12,977 bases of DNA from Euryarchaeota archaeon UBA605 (GCA_002504905.1 DATY01000008.1:1-12977), one strand, 5' to 3'. Shown: positions 1-7,438, counted from the stretch's first letter. The notes: generated from the sequence alone by a model not told the origin. Translations and numbers: made by a program.

Positions 1-54
1 TTAATTGTTTTATTCCCAATACTATTGGCTAATATGTTGAATTAGAATCTAGTC

Positions 55-939
55 TTACTCTTCTTCTTCACTTTCTCTAACAATTAACATATCATAAACC
101 ATTGGAATAATAACTACAGCTGCAATCAATGTGAATAAATTATTCCAAGTTTGAGGAGATACGAATTCATAAGTCCCTGAGAAAAAAAGTTTGATTGAAC
201 CAACCCATGGAATTTCAGATGATGCAACTCCTACGATCCAAATATCTCTAACAGCAGTTACAGGATTACCGAACTCATCCTTAAGGCCACGACTCTGAAT
301 GTAGGATTCATCTGCTGTAGAACTAGTTGCCCTTAATTGATCAATTGTGCATCCATTAGTCAATCTATTATCACCAGTTGTCAGAAAACCCTCGTGTCTA
401 GGGACCCACCTATCAATAGTTAAATTCCCATGTGGTGCACAAGAATAATCAATAGACAGAGAAATATTACTTACGTTAATTATATCCGTTCCAGGGACAT
501 CCCAAGTCAATATACATATATCTTCTAATTTATCCAAAACTCCTTCTGGACATGAGCTATTAATTGGATTTTCAGTTTGATTTGCTACTGCTTTGAGTAA
601 CGCTCGATGAATAACAGGAGTATCGTTACCCCCATTTTTTTCATAAATAATAACGTCACCGTACATACCATGCATTTCATATCCGAAATTTTCATTATCT
701 TTATTCGATGCTTCTACGTATGTCACAATATCCACCCTTTCAGGATTCATTATTAGCACTAGATCACCGGGATCAATGGCTCCTAAAGATCCATCCTCGC
801 TATGTTTCATTGAGCCAGATTCAACAACAACCATTGGAGGGAACATCCCGGTCGATAGCCACATAGATCCAAGAAGGAGAAAAACCAGACCTATTGCAAG
901 GAATACCTCTCTAAGATAGAGGTTAAAATCATTTGACAT
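55..939 (-). CDS. Signal peptidase I, archaeal/ER Sec11 type (family S26B)
   Basis: A 294-residue membrane-anchored endopeptidase that should remove signal peptides from exported proteins on the outer face of the cytoplasmic membrane. An N-terminal membrane helix (about residues 12-32) is followed by the box VVESGSM with catalytic Ser43. Next come GDVIIY (94-99), VIHR with His111, which replaces the Lys of bacterial enzymes, and FLTTGDN (185-191), with Asp190 and Asp200 as candidates for the acidic residue. A second helix lies near 265-288, before an acidic tail. Between His111 and the GDN box is an insertion of roughly 70 residues, longer than in compact Sec11 proteins, containing Cys130, Cys142 and Cys167; Cys197 lies just after the box. 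The start ATG follows the stop of the upstream membrane protein gene by one base (TAAcATG). A GAGG at 949-952 lies inside that gene's tail, so the two are translationally linked. Family assignment is firm; whether it is the cell's main signal peptidase or a specialised paralogue cannot be seen. Confidence 0.9.
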   Translation of the reverse strand: MSNDFNLYLREVFLAIGLVFLLLGSMWLSTGMFPPMVVVESGSMKHSEDGSLGAIDPGDLVLIMNPERVDIVTYVEASNKDNENFGYEMHGMYGDVIIYEKNGGNDTPVIHRALLKAVANQTENPINSSCPEGVLDKLEDICILTWDVPGTDIINVSNISLSIDYSCAPHGNLTIDRWVPRHEGFLTTGDNRLTNGCTIDQLRATSSTADESYIQSRGLKDEFGNPVTAVRDIWIVGVASSEIPWVGSIKLFFSGTYEFVSPQTWNNLFTLIAAVVIIPMVYDMLIVRESEEEE

Positions 940-940
940 G

Positions 941-1723
941 TTAATTTTCCTCGGATTTATACGGCCTAGTAGAATAAAATATGAAAGAGAAAAAGAGAAT
1001 TAATATTACACTAACAGGATCGACATGTGGTGCAAGGTGGTGGAAAGATGATAGCCCACTAATCCTCTCTGTTAGATCAAGTGTGTACTCTCTAGACCCT
1101 CCTCTCGAAGCGATACCAAAAATAGTGTTCCAGATCATGGTGATTAAAGAAACCGATGTAATAATTATCAACATTCTATGGAAAAATAACTCTCTGAGTA
1201 ATCCTAGTCCTGGAAGTTGACGTGAAATAACGGAATCCGCATTATTCCACCAATTTTTCCCTATACTGGAATCAATATCAGAACTTATTTGTTTAGAATT
1301 AATGAGATTCTTTCCAACTGGTATTTCATGTAGCTCAAGTAACGATCGCATAGAACTCATATGCTTCTCCCCAAGCATTATTGCTGCTTCTTCACCTTCT
1401 TTTCGACGTCTTAATACTTCAGCACGTGAATCTAACAATAGAATGTCGTCTAAAATCTGTTTCTTCTCGAGATAAAAGAAAAACTCGGGACCTATGTAGA
1501 ATGTACCTATGGCTCCAACAAACATACCTATCCAACTTAAAGTAACAATATTCTCTTTAGATGGATCAGAAGCCCCAGATAATCCGAAAAGGAAAACTAT
1601 TCCCCAAACCAATAGAGCCACGGATAAAATTGATACATTAGTAATAATTTGAAAATGACGAGCCCTTTGGCTATCCCATAATCGACCAAAAAAACTTAGG
1701 TTTCTATCATCTCGACGAGCCAT
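941..1723 (-). CDS. Unrecognised four-helix membrane protein, operon partner of signal peptidase
   Basis: I do not recognise this 260-residue protein. It begins with a basic, soluble N-terminus (MARRDD, about 25 residues). Two hydrophobic helices follow near residues 27-50 and 60-83. A hydrophilic, charged stretch of about 100 residues (85-180) then begins YLEKKQ and includes a run of Leu, Glu and Arg that could form a coiled coil. Two more helices lie near 182-205 and 233-250, and the tail is short and charged. An even number of helices with a basic N-terminus suggests both ends and the central domain are cytoplasmic. It is the first gene of a two-gene unit with the signal peptidase, separated by one base, which suggests a common process such as membrane protein handling; this is inference. 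The ATG at 1721-1723 has no clear Shine-Dalgarno sequence. A TATA-like element lies about 65 bases upstream. Confidence 0.75.
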   Translation of the reverse strand: MARRDDRNLSFFGRLWDSQRARHFQIITNVSILSVALLVWGIVFLFGLSGASDPSKENIVTLSWIGMFVGAIGTFYIGPEFFFYLEKKQILDDILLLDSRAEVLRRRKEGEEAAIMLGEKHMSSMRSLLELHEIPVGKNLINSKQISSDIDSSIGKNWWNNADSVISRQLPGLGLLRELFFHRMLIIITSVSLITMIWNTIFGIASRGGSREYTLDLTERISGLSSFHHLAPHVDPVSVILILFFSFIFYSTRPYKSEEN

Positions 1724-1782
1724 TATATCAAACGTGGGTAAGGCTTCGTGGCTTAGTGTCTTACGCTAACAAGTTCACATGG

Positions 1783-1796
1783 AAAATATAATTATA
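1783..1796. promoter_or_regulatory. Near-palindromic TATA-like element in divergent intergenic region
   Basis: The stretch AAAATATAATTATA lies between the divergent membrane protein/signal peptidase unit and the PLC-like lipoprotein gene. It reads as a TATA-like box on both strands. Taking the usual archaeal distance of about 25 bases to the transcription start, plus-strand transcripts would start near 1812-1815 (leader about 20 bases to the ATG at 1834) and minus-strand transcripts near 1760 (leader about 40 bases). This is position and composition only; no BRE was convincingly identified. Confidence 0.35.
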
Positions 1797-1833
1797 CCAA
1801 TTAATTGATGTGCTTTACTATCAATGGAATACT

Positions 1834-3018
1834 ATGGAAAAGCGTTGGATAGTGGTTCTGATTGTTGTTGGCTTGGTTCTTTCTGGCTGCATAGGTGATG
1901 AATTTCTAGACATGGATAATGATGGAATAGAAGATAGTGAAGATTTAGATAGAGATGGAGATGGATGGGGAAATTTGATCGAAATCAATTGCAATAGTAA
2001 TCCAGACAATTTTGAAGAAAAACCTAGTGACCTTGATAATGATACAATCTGCGATACTTTGGATAATGATATCGATGGAGACGATTTACCAAATGAGTGG
2101 GAAACAGAAAGAGGGTTCGATCCAATGGATAAAAATGACACAGTAATCTGCCATGGATTATCAAAATATTGTTTAAGAAATTATGATGATTTCACATTTC
2201 CTGAGACACACAATGCATTCGCAACTTCAGAAGATGGAGTGATTCTTGGAACTAATCATTACACAGGCCTACAGGCTCAATGGGATGGAGGAATTAAAGC
2301 ATTCATGGTAGATGTACATCATCTTAGTGATGATGAAACTGAAGCAGAAGATGTAAGATTTTGTCACGGTTCTCCCGGACAGTTTCCTCATCCATGTGCA
2401 TATTCTGAAGTAGATGCATTTGAATGGCTGTCTCTTCTCAATTCTTTGATGAATTTAACTGATGAAAGTTGCTCATTTACATGTGGGGAAGTTGTATCAA
2501 TATTAGTTGAAAACTATGTACCCGCTGAACATTTGGAATTTTTATTTAATAAGACAGGAATGTTAGAAAGATTGTATATTCACCAATTAGGGGAACCTTG
2601 GCCTTCAATTGGAGATATGATACTACAAGAAAAGGATATTGTTGTATATGTTCAGTCAGAGTATAATGAGAGTTTTCCATATTTCCATTCTGCTTGGAAG
2701 CATAGTTGGGACACGCCTTATGGACAGCAAGACAAAGAAGAAATGACATGCGAACTAGGAAGAGGAGATTCAAGTCAGTCCGTTTGGCACTTAAGTAATT
2801 GGTTAAGTAGTATTTTTGGTACCGCAGACCCTTACAAAGCTCATGACGTAAATGAGTATGATTTTTTACTAAATAGAACTATAGAATGTTGGGAAATAAT
2901 GGATAAAAGACCTACATTTGTGGCTGTCGATTATTGGGAAGATGGAGAAATAACAAATGTAACAATCACATTAAACAAGATGGAAAATTGGGACGATGAA
3001 ATACCTCAACGGCCTTAA
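1834..3018 (+). CDS. Surface lipoprotein: acidic calcium-type repeats plus PLC-like phosphodiesterase domain
   Basis: A 394-residue predicted secreted lipoprotein. The N-terminus (MEKRW, hydrophobic core, then LSGC) is a signal peptide with a lipobox, with Cys19 as the lipidation site. Residues 26-102 carry Asp/Asn-rich repeats (DMDNDG, DRDGDG, DLDND, DNDIDGDD) of the thrombospondin type 3/EF-hand-like class, which usually bind calcium. From about 117 the sequence follows the PLC-like phosphodiesterase (TIM-barrel) pattern: FPETHNAF with His126, GGIKAFMVDVHH with Asp160, RFCHGSPG with His178, VSILVENYV, WPSIGDMI, DIVVYVQSE, and near the end FVAVDYWEDG. The two His residues correspond to the catalytic pair of PI-PLC X-domain enzymes. 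Several Cys residues (53, 73, 106, 113, 177) fit an extracellular protein. The likely activity is phosphodiester cleavage of a phosphoinositol-type lipid or related polar head group; the substrate is unknown. The frame is also open from a GTG at 1810, but the ATG at 1834 gives a proper signal peptide and fits the upstream TATA-like element. Confidence 0.85.
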   Translation: MEKRWIVVLIVVGLVLSGCIGDEFLDMDNDGIEDSEDLDRDGDGWGNLIEINCNSNPDNFEEKPSDLDNDTICDTLDNDIDGDDLPNEWETERGFDPMDKNDTVICHGLSKYCLRNYDDFTFPETHNAFATSEDGVILGTNHYTGLQAQWDGGIKAFMVDVHHLSDDETEAEDVRFCHGSPGQFPHPCAYSEVDAFEWLSLLNSLMNLTDESCSFTCGEVVSILVENYVPAEHLEFLFNKTGMLERLYIHQLGEPWPSIGDMILQEKDIVVYVQSEYNESFPYFHSAWKHSWDTPYGQQDKEEMTCELGRGDSSQSVWHLSNWLSSIFGTADPYKAHDVNEYDFLLNRTIECWEIMDKRPTFVAVDYWEDGEITNVTITLNKMENWDDEIPQRP

Positions 3019-3083
3019 ATTATATTATTGTAATTGAACTGTAATTCGTTGGGTTTTCTAGATAGAACGTTGTCGATACCAAT

Positions 3084-6068
3084 ATGAAAGGGGCAGCAAT
3101 AGAAAATCTGCATCCAAAAGTTAGAGACTTGATATCTAAGTTAGGTTGGAATCTAACACCTATTCAAGAAGAAGCGGCCATGGATTTATGTGCAGGAAAA
3201 AATAGACTATTAGTAGCGCCAACTGGAAGTGGTAAAACTGAAGCTGCAATATTACCAGTAATTTCAAGAGCAATTAGTGAAAATTGGAAAGGCCTATCAA
3301 TCCTATATATTACACCATTAAGAGCATTGAACAGAGATATAGATAGAAGATTATCAACAATGTTGGAGCCTCTTGGATTAAGTGTTGGCTTGAGACATGG
3401 AGATACTACTCAAAAAGAGAGAACAAAGCAGTCAAAAAATCCACCGAATTTATTAGTTACTACACCTGAAACAACACAAATAATGATGCTCGGAAGTAGA
3501 TTAAGAAAACACCTTTCAGGTGTTAGAGTTATAATCTTAGATGAAATTCATGATTTGGCTGGAAGTGAAAGAGGTTCTCAATTAATGGTTGGACTAGAAC
3601 GTATCTCAGATATTAATGCCAATGATATACAAAGAATAGGACTATCGGCAACAGTAGGAAATCCCGCTGAGGTTGCCAATTATATAGGGAAAAATGCACT
3701 TCCTATAATAGGTCCAGCTCCGAGATTCACAGATGTTTTAGTACACAAAGAAATACCTTCGCCAGAAGATGAGATTCTATCAGTAAAATGGTCAGTATCA
3801 CCTAATTCAATTGCTGCATTTCGGAGACTGGCTAACTCACTAATTGATGATTATCCTTCTCTAGTTTTTGTTAATTCGAGATCTGCTGCTGAAACAGTCT
3901 CTCAAAGATTAACCGCTATGGTGCCTGAAATAAAAATTGGAGTACATCATGGAAGTCTAGCTTCTGAAACCAGAAAGGATATGGAAGATAAACTGAGAAA
4001 TGGAGATTTACATGGAATAATTTGCACTAGTAGTTTAGAATTGGGAATTGATATTGGAACAATTAAGAAAGTTCATCAGTTACAATCTCCGAGAGCAGTA
4101 GATAGATTATTGCAAAGAATGGGGAGGGCCGAACATCATCTAGGAGGCACTGGAAGAGGAGAAATTCTTGCATGGGAAGTAGATGAAATTTCTGAATGTG
4201 CAGTAATTTCGAGAAGGGCAATAGCATCAGAACTTGAAGGAGTAGAATGGCAAACAGATCCAGGAATTGTGGCTGCTAACCAGTTTATCCAATTAGGCAT
4301 GGAGAGGGGATTAGTACCGCTTCAGAAGGCTAATGAGATAATAGAAAATTGCTCGATATTCAATGAATGGAATTATGAAAAAAGTATCAATATCTTGAGA
4401 GTTCTAAATGATCGTTGGTTAATTAGACTAATTGAAAATCCTGAAGATTCTGATGTAACAAAATGGCCAGCAAAACTTTGGGAAGAGTTGGCGAAGAAAA
4501 GTAAGCAAAATATTCCGGAAAAAAGACCACCTTGGGATGAGGAACAGAAAGATTCTGATAAGATTAAATGGAGAAAAGCAATGGTAAAAGAACTACCTAA
4601 GAGTCTAGAAAATGGTTGGTTCTCTCCATCTGGAAAAGCATCTAAATCTAGAACAGATCATATCTCAATGATTCCTGATGAAATTACTTACAGAGTTAGA
4701 GATGCAGTAAGTAGATCTGTTCTCGGTTCTGTTGATGAAGCATTTGTTTTATCTCTTAATAACGATGCTAGTGATGATTCAATGGGAAGAGCAAGAAGAT
4801 TCGTAATGGCAGGTAGAACTTGGCAAATTATCGATGCTGATCCAGAACAAGAAGAGCTTCTGGTGGCTCCAATAAAAGAAACTGGAGAAGCTCCCGTTTG
4901 GTCAGGAGAATTACCACCAGTACCCAAAGAAGTGGCTAGAGAAGTAGGAAAATTAAGAAGATCTATTGGAATAAATATTGGAGCAATTGAAGATGATGAA
5001 TCTGTAATTCCCTTCGAAGAATATCCGCTATCACCTAGCGCAAGAGATGTATTAATCAGGACAGTAGCTGAACATATTGAGGCTACTGGAGTCTTACCCG
5101 ATGAAAGAACCATTACGATAGAAGAAAGACAAAAAACAATCATTCTAAACACATGTGCTGGATCTAAAATTAATGAAACATTAGCATATCTTATACAGGC
5201 ATTTGGATCACTTAAGGAAGGTAAAATGGGAAGAACTTTAATCGATCCTTATAGAATATCTATCCAAATTCCAGGTACAACTACAGAGGATATCATTGGA
5301 TGGTTACGAGAAACTCCCCCAGCAGCAGTGCCTTCTCTAATGAGAATGACAATTCCAAATGGAAGAGCGGTAAGATGGAGAGTGGTTCAAGTCGCTAGAA
5401 GAATGGGAGTCTTACAAAAAGGAGTGGATCCTCGTAAAGTAAATCTCCAAGGTTTAATGAGAAGGTGGAAAGGAACACCAGTAATTGAAGAGGCATTGAG
5501 TAAATTATTCCATGAAAGAATGGATATAGATGCAACTGTGGACTTGCTGACCGAAATACAAAATGGGGATATAAAATTATTAGAAACACCTCCTGGACCT
5601 CTTGGTCAATCAAAGAAAAGTGAAAAAGACCTGTTACTTCCATCATGGTCAGATAAAGAACTAAGAGATCATTTAGAAGTTAGATTAGTAAACGAGAGAG
5701 CTGTATTAATTTGTCTAAATTGTAATAACAGAACAAGAAAGAGAGTGGAGAGATTTACTGAAAGAGTTGAACCATGCCCTAATTGTTCAGGAACAATGCA
5801 AGCTTGCTCACCAGAAAGAATGGAGGATATGTTATCTGATTGGATTCAAAGTAAGGACCCGAAGATTTATGGTAAAATGACTAAGAATGCAGAACTAATT
5901 CGCACCCATGGGAAGGATGCAATTATCTGTATGATGGGTAGAGGAATTGCTGAAGAAACTGCCACAAAAATTCTTAGAGGGCATATTTCAGGAGAAAGAG
6001 TTAGACTGTTACGTTCCATACATAATGCTGAATTAAAATATGCTTCAACACGTAGATATTGGGGATAA
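3084..6068 (+). CDS. Lhr-like superfamily 2 ATP-dependent helicase with C-terminal four-Cys cluster
   Basis: A 994-residue DEAD/DEAH-class nucleic acid helicase of the Lhr/archaeal Ski2-like group (COG1201 type). Visible motifs are TPIQ (25-28), Walker A APTGSGKT (45-52), TPLRAL (77-82), TTPET (126-130), DEIH (153-156), SAT (188-190), VFVNSR (261-266), VHHGS (287-291), the Lhr-type SSLELGIDIG (316-325), and motif VI QRMGRAEHH (344-352). Beyond the two RecA domains lie about 600 residues. These should hold the winged-helix and Lhr-core region, a charged segment around 470-535, and a CX2C-X17-CX2C cluster (Cys877, 880, 898, 901) that looks like a zinc ribbon. After it comes a short helical tail with GRGIAEETATKIL, which resembles a helix-hairpin-helix. 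Archaeal relatives act in DNA repair or RNA turnover, and the sequence does not decide between these. No Shine-Dalgarno sequence is apparent; an AT-rich TATA-like stretch lies near 3016-3031. Confidence 0.92.
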   Translation: MKGAAIENLHPKVRDLISKLGWNLTPIQEEAAMDLCAGKNRLLVAPTGSGKTEAAILPVISRAISENWKGLSILYITPLRALNRDIDRRLSTMLEPLGLSVGLRHGDTTQKERTKQSKNPPNLLVTTPETTQIMMLGSRLRKHLSGVRVIILDEIHDLAGSERGSQLMVGLERISDINANDIQRIGLSATVGNPAEVANYIGKNALPIIGPAPRFTDVLVHKEIPSPEDEILSVKWSVSPNSIAAFRRLANSLIDDYPSLVFVNSRSAAETVSQRLTAMVPEIKIGVHHGSLASETRKDMEDKLRNGDLHGIICTSSLELGIDIGTIKKVHQLQSPRAVDRLLQRMGRAEHHLGGTGRGEILAWEVDEISECAVISRRAIASELEGVEWQTDPGIVAANQFIQLGMERGLVPLQKANEIIENCSIFNEWNYEKSINILRVLNDRWLIRLIENPEDSDVTKWPAKLWEELAKKSKQNIPEKRPPWDEEQKDSDKIKWRKAMVKELPKSLENGWFSPSGKASKSRTDHISMIPDEITYRVRDAVSRSVLGSVDEAFVLSLNNDASDDSMGRARRFVMAGRTWQIIDADPEQEELLVAPIKETGEAPVWSGELPPVPKEVAREVGKLRRSIGINIGAIEDDESVIPFEEYPLSPSARDVLIRTVAEHIEATGVLPDERTITIEERQKTIILNTCAGSKINETLAYLIQAFGSLKEGKMGRTLIDPYRISIQIPGTTTEDIIGWLRETPPAAVPSLMRMTIPNGRAVRWRVVQVARRMGVLQKGVDPRKVNLQGLMRRWKGTPVIEEALSKLFHERMDIDATVDLLTEIQNGDIKLLETPPGPLGQSKKSEKDLLLPSWSDKELRDHLEVRLVNERAVLICLNCNNRTRKRVERFTERVEPCPNCSGTMQACSPERMEDMLSDWIQSKDPKIYGKMTKNAELIRTHGKDAIICMMGRGIAEETATKILRGHISGERVRLLRSIHNAELKYASTRRYWG

Positions 6069-6110
6069 AAAAAGGCAATCACTATTTCCATCCTTTCACA
6101 GCGTACTCAC

Positions 6111-6653
6111 ATGCTCATTGGTTTGACTGGCAGAAATGCTTCTGGGAAGTCGACGGTTGTCAATTGGTTTTCCAATAAAGGATTGGAAACTTCTTCTTGT
6201 TCTGATTCAATTAGAGCATGGCTTGCAGAACAAAATATTGAGCCAACAAGAGATGCTTTAATTGAAGGTGGTAGAGAACTTAGAAGAAAAGGTGGCGCTG
6301 GAATATTGGCAGAAATGTTACTAGAAATTCTTGAGGGGAAGGATGCCGTTATTGATTCTATAAGAACTCCGGGAGAAGTTAAAGCTTTGAGAAAAAGAGA
6401 TGATTTTATATTAATTGAAGTTAGAGCAAATATCGAATCAAGATGGGAAAGATTGCAAAGTCGCGCTAGAGCGGGTGATCCTTTAGATAAAGAGACATTT
6501 ATCAAACAAGAAAAAGCAGAAGCGGTAGCCAGAGATGAGGCAGGTCAGGCCCTAAATGCAACTGCAGAACTAGCAGATATAGTAATTCTAAATGATGGGA
6601 CAGAAAAGGAATTAATAGCAGATTTAGATGAATTATTTTTGAAATTAATATAA
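6111..6653 (+). CDS. P-loop nucleotide kinase, UPF0200/dephospho-CoA kinase-like
   Basis: A 180-residue P-loop protein resembling the archaeal UPF0200 family and dephospho-CoA/nucleoside monophosphate kinases. It opens with beta-strand LIGLTG and Walker A GRNASGKST (7-15). A VIDSIRTPGEV segment corresponds to the VIDGIRS.xEV pattern of UPF0200. An Arg-rich lid-like stretch follows (RWERLQSRARAGDP), then RDEAGQALN and LADIVILNDGTEKEL, matching the family's C-terminal pattern. It probably phosphorylates a nucleotide or related small molecule; the substrate is not readable from sequence. It lies 42 bases after the helicase gene on the same strand and converges on the dCMP deaminase gene with a 16-base gap. 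Fungal dCMP deaminases carry a comparable P-loop domain fused ahead of the deaminase, so a pyrimidine nucleotide role is an attractive inference. No Shine-Dalgarno sequence precedes the ATG. True dephospho-CoA kinase (coaE-like) is an alternative. Confidence 0.82.
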   Translation: MLIGLTGRNASGKSTVVNWFSNKGLETSSCSDSIRAWLAEQNIEPTRDALIEGGRELRRKGGAGILAEMLLEILEGKDAVIDSIRTPGEVKALRKRDDFILIEVRANIESRWERLQSRARAGDPLDKETFIKQEKAEAVARDEAGQALNATAELADIVILNDGTEKELIADLDELFLKLI

Positions 6654-6669
6654 GAATAAATTAAACAAT

Positions 6670-7107
6670 TTATGCTGTCCTGACGATTATTCCTGCTTCT
6701 TTCATCATACTAGAAGCAACATCAAAATCTTTTTGCCATCTTTCAGGAATTTCCAAATCTTTAGGGTATATGACTTCACTAACACCTGCTTGAATAAGTG
6801 ATCTAGTACATCTAGAGCATGGAGGCCAAGTTACATATGCCATTGTACCTTTCAATGAAATACCAATTCTTGCTGCATGCATTATAGCATTCTCTTCTGC
6901 ATGACAAATCATTGGATACTTCTGTTCACGGTCTTCAAGACGTTCTTGTTTATCCTCAATACCTCTAGGAAATCCATTGAAACCTGTGGAACGAATTTCA
7001 CGATCTTCACCAACCACAATGCAGCCAACTTTAGTAGACGGATCTTTTGACCAACCGGAAATATGCTTCGCTAATTCAAGAAATCTTTTATCCCATTTGT
7101 CACTCAT
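6670..7107 (-). CDS. dCMP deaminase family protein (zinc-dependent deoxycytidylate deaminase)
   Basis: A 145-residue cytoplasmic deaminase predicted to convert dCMP to dUMP, feeding thymidylate synthesis. Typical family blocks are visible: the WDKRFLELA start, DPSTKVGCIVV (22-32), GFNGFPRG (42-49), the zinc and catalytic motif CHAEENA with His69 and Glu71, and PPCSRC with zinc ligands Cys97 and Cys100. Length matches the short single-domain enzymes. It is the last gene of an apparent folC - small membrane protein - deaminase operon, 22 bases after its neighbour. The start ATG has a strong Shine-Dalgarno GAGGTG (complement of 7113-7118), five bases upstream. A related cytidine or riboflavin-type deaminase is unlikely given the GFNGFPRG block. 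Confidence 0.92.
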   Translation of the reverse strand: MSDKWDKRFLELAKHISGWSKDPSTKVGCIVVGEDREIRSTGFNGFPRGIEDKQERLEDREQKYPMICHAEENAIMHAARIGISLKGTMAYVTWPPCSRCTRSLIQAGVSEVIYPKDLEIPERWQKDFDVASSMMKEAGIIVRTA

Positions 7108-7112
7108 ATGAA

Positions 7113-7118
7113 CACCTC
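7113..7118 (-). promoter_or_regulatory. Shine-Dalgarno site of the dCMP deaminase gene
   Basis: GAGGTG on the minus strand, five bases before the ATG at 7107. It is one of the clearest ribosome binding sites in the window and fixes the deaminase start. Confidence 0.7.
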
Positions 7119-7129
7119 AAAAATATCTA

Positions 7130-7438
7130 TCATAAGTCATTATCCCTATTCGCCTCTGTTCGATTGGGGTCATAACCATCTAATGAAGTTGGATTTGCAT
7201 AACAGTCGGGATCATCTCTATCTGCTTTTCCACCATTGTCATTGTCCAAACCGTCTCCACAATTTCCAATAGTCTCATTGTCTGATGAAAGAAGTTTTTC
7301 AGCACCACCACCTGCTAGAATAGCAAATAATAAACCAGAGAGCACTAAAATTAGAGCAACCAAGATATATTTTGAGGTACTATCTTGAGGCTCTAAAACA
7401 ACTTTAATTTCAGTTTTCTCATTCGGCTTATCGTCCAT
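7130..7438 (-). CDS. Small single-helix membrane protein with acidic Cys-bounded motif
   Basis: A 102-residue protein of unrecognised family. A charged N-terminal segment of about 22 residues (probably cytoplasmic) precedes one strongly hydrophobic helix (about 24-42) ending in a Gly-rich turn. The rest is very acidic and probably outside the cell. Residues 60-79 form a Cys-to-Cys module, CGDGLDND...DRDDPDC, resembling the D/N-rich repeats of secreted proteins that bind calcium. The tail is also rich in Asp and Asn (GYDPNRTEANRDND). It lies 33 bases after folC and 22 bases before the deaminase on the same strand, so it is probably co-transcribed. It has no obvious link to folate or nucleotide metabolism. 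No clear Shine-Dalgarno sequence precedes the ATG. The coherent helix and motif support a real gene despite its size. Confidence 0.7.
   Translation of the reverse strand: MDDKPNEKTEIKVVLEPQDSTSKYILVALILVLSGLLFAILAGGGAEKLLSSDNETIGNCGDGLDNDNGGKADRDDPDCYANPTSLDGYDPNRTEANRDNDL

Noticed and set aside
1..54. AT-rich left edge as a terminator or the end of another gene
   Set aside because: There is no hairpin followed by a T-run, and too little sequence to support a gene.
981..1220. Open frame on the plus strand inside the membrane protein gene
   Set aside because: It has no domain-like pattern and lies wholly opposite a gene with coherent membrane helices and a tight operon link.
1810..1833. GTG at 1810 as the lipoprotein start
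   Set aside because: It would put eight residues, including Tyr-Tyr-Gln-Trp, ahead of a standard signal peptide. The ATG at 1834 gives a typical lipoprotein signal and suits the TATA-like element.
1909..2090. GAT-rich repetitive stretch as a DNA repeat or CRISPR-like array
   Set aside because: The periodicity is explained by codons of the Asp/Asn-rich protein repeats; unit lengths and sequences are irregular.
1821..2141. Ser-rich open frame on the minus strand
   Set aside because: It is the antisense shadow of the acidic repeat region of the lipoprotein gene; the Ser-rich composition comes from reversed Asp/Asn codons.
4688..5152. 154-codon open frame on the minus strand within the helicase gene
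   Set aside because: It is low-complexity and Ser-rich, and lies opposite a continuous, well-supported helicase coding region.
6107..6505. 132-codon open frame opposite the P-loop kinase
   Set aside because: The kinase frame has the Walker A and family motifs; the antisense frame has none.
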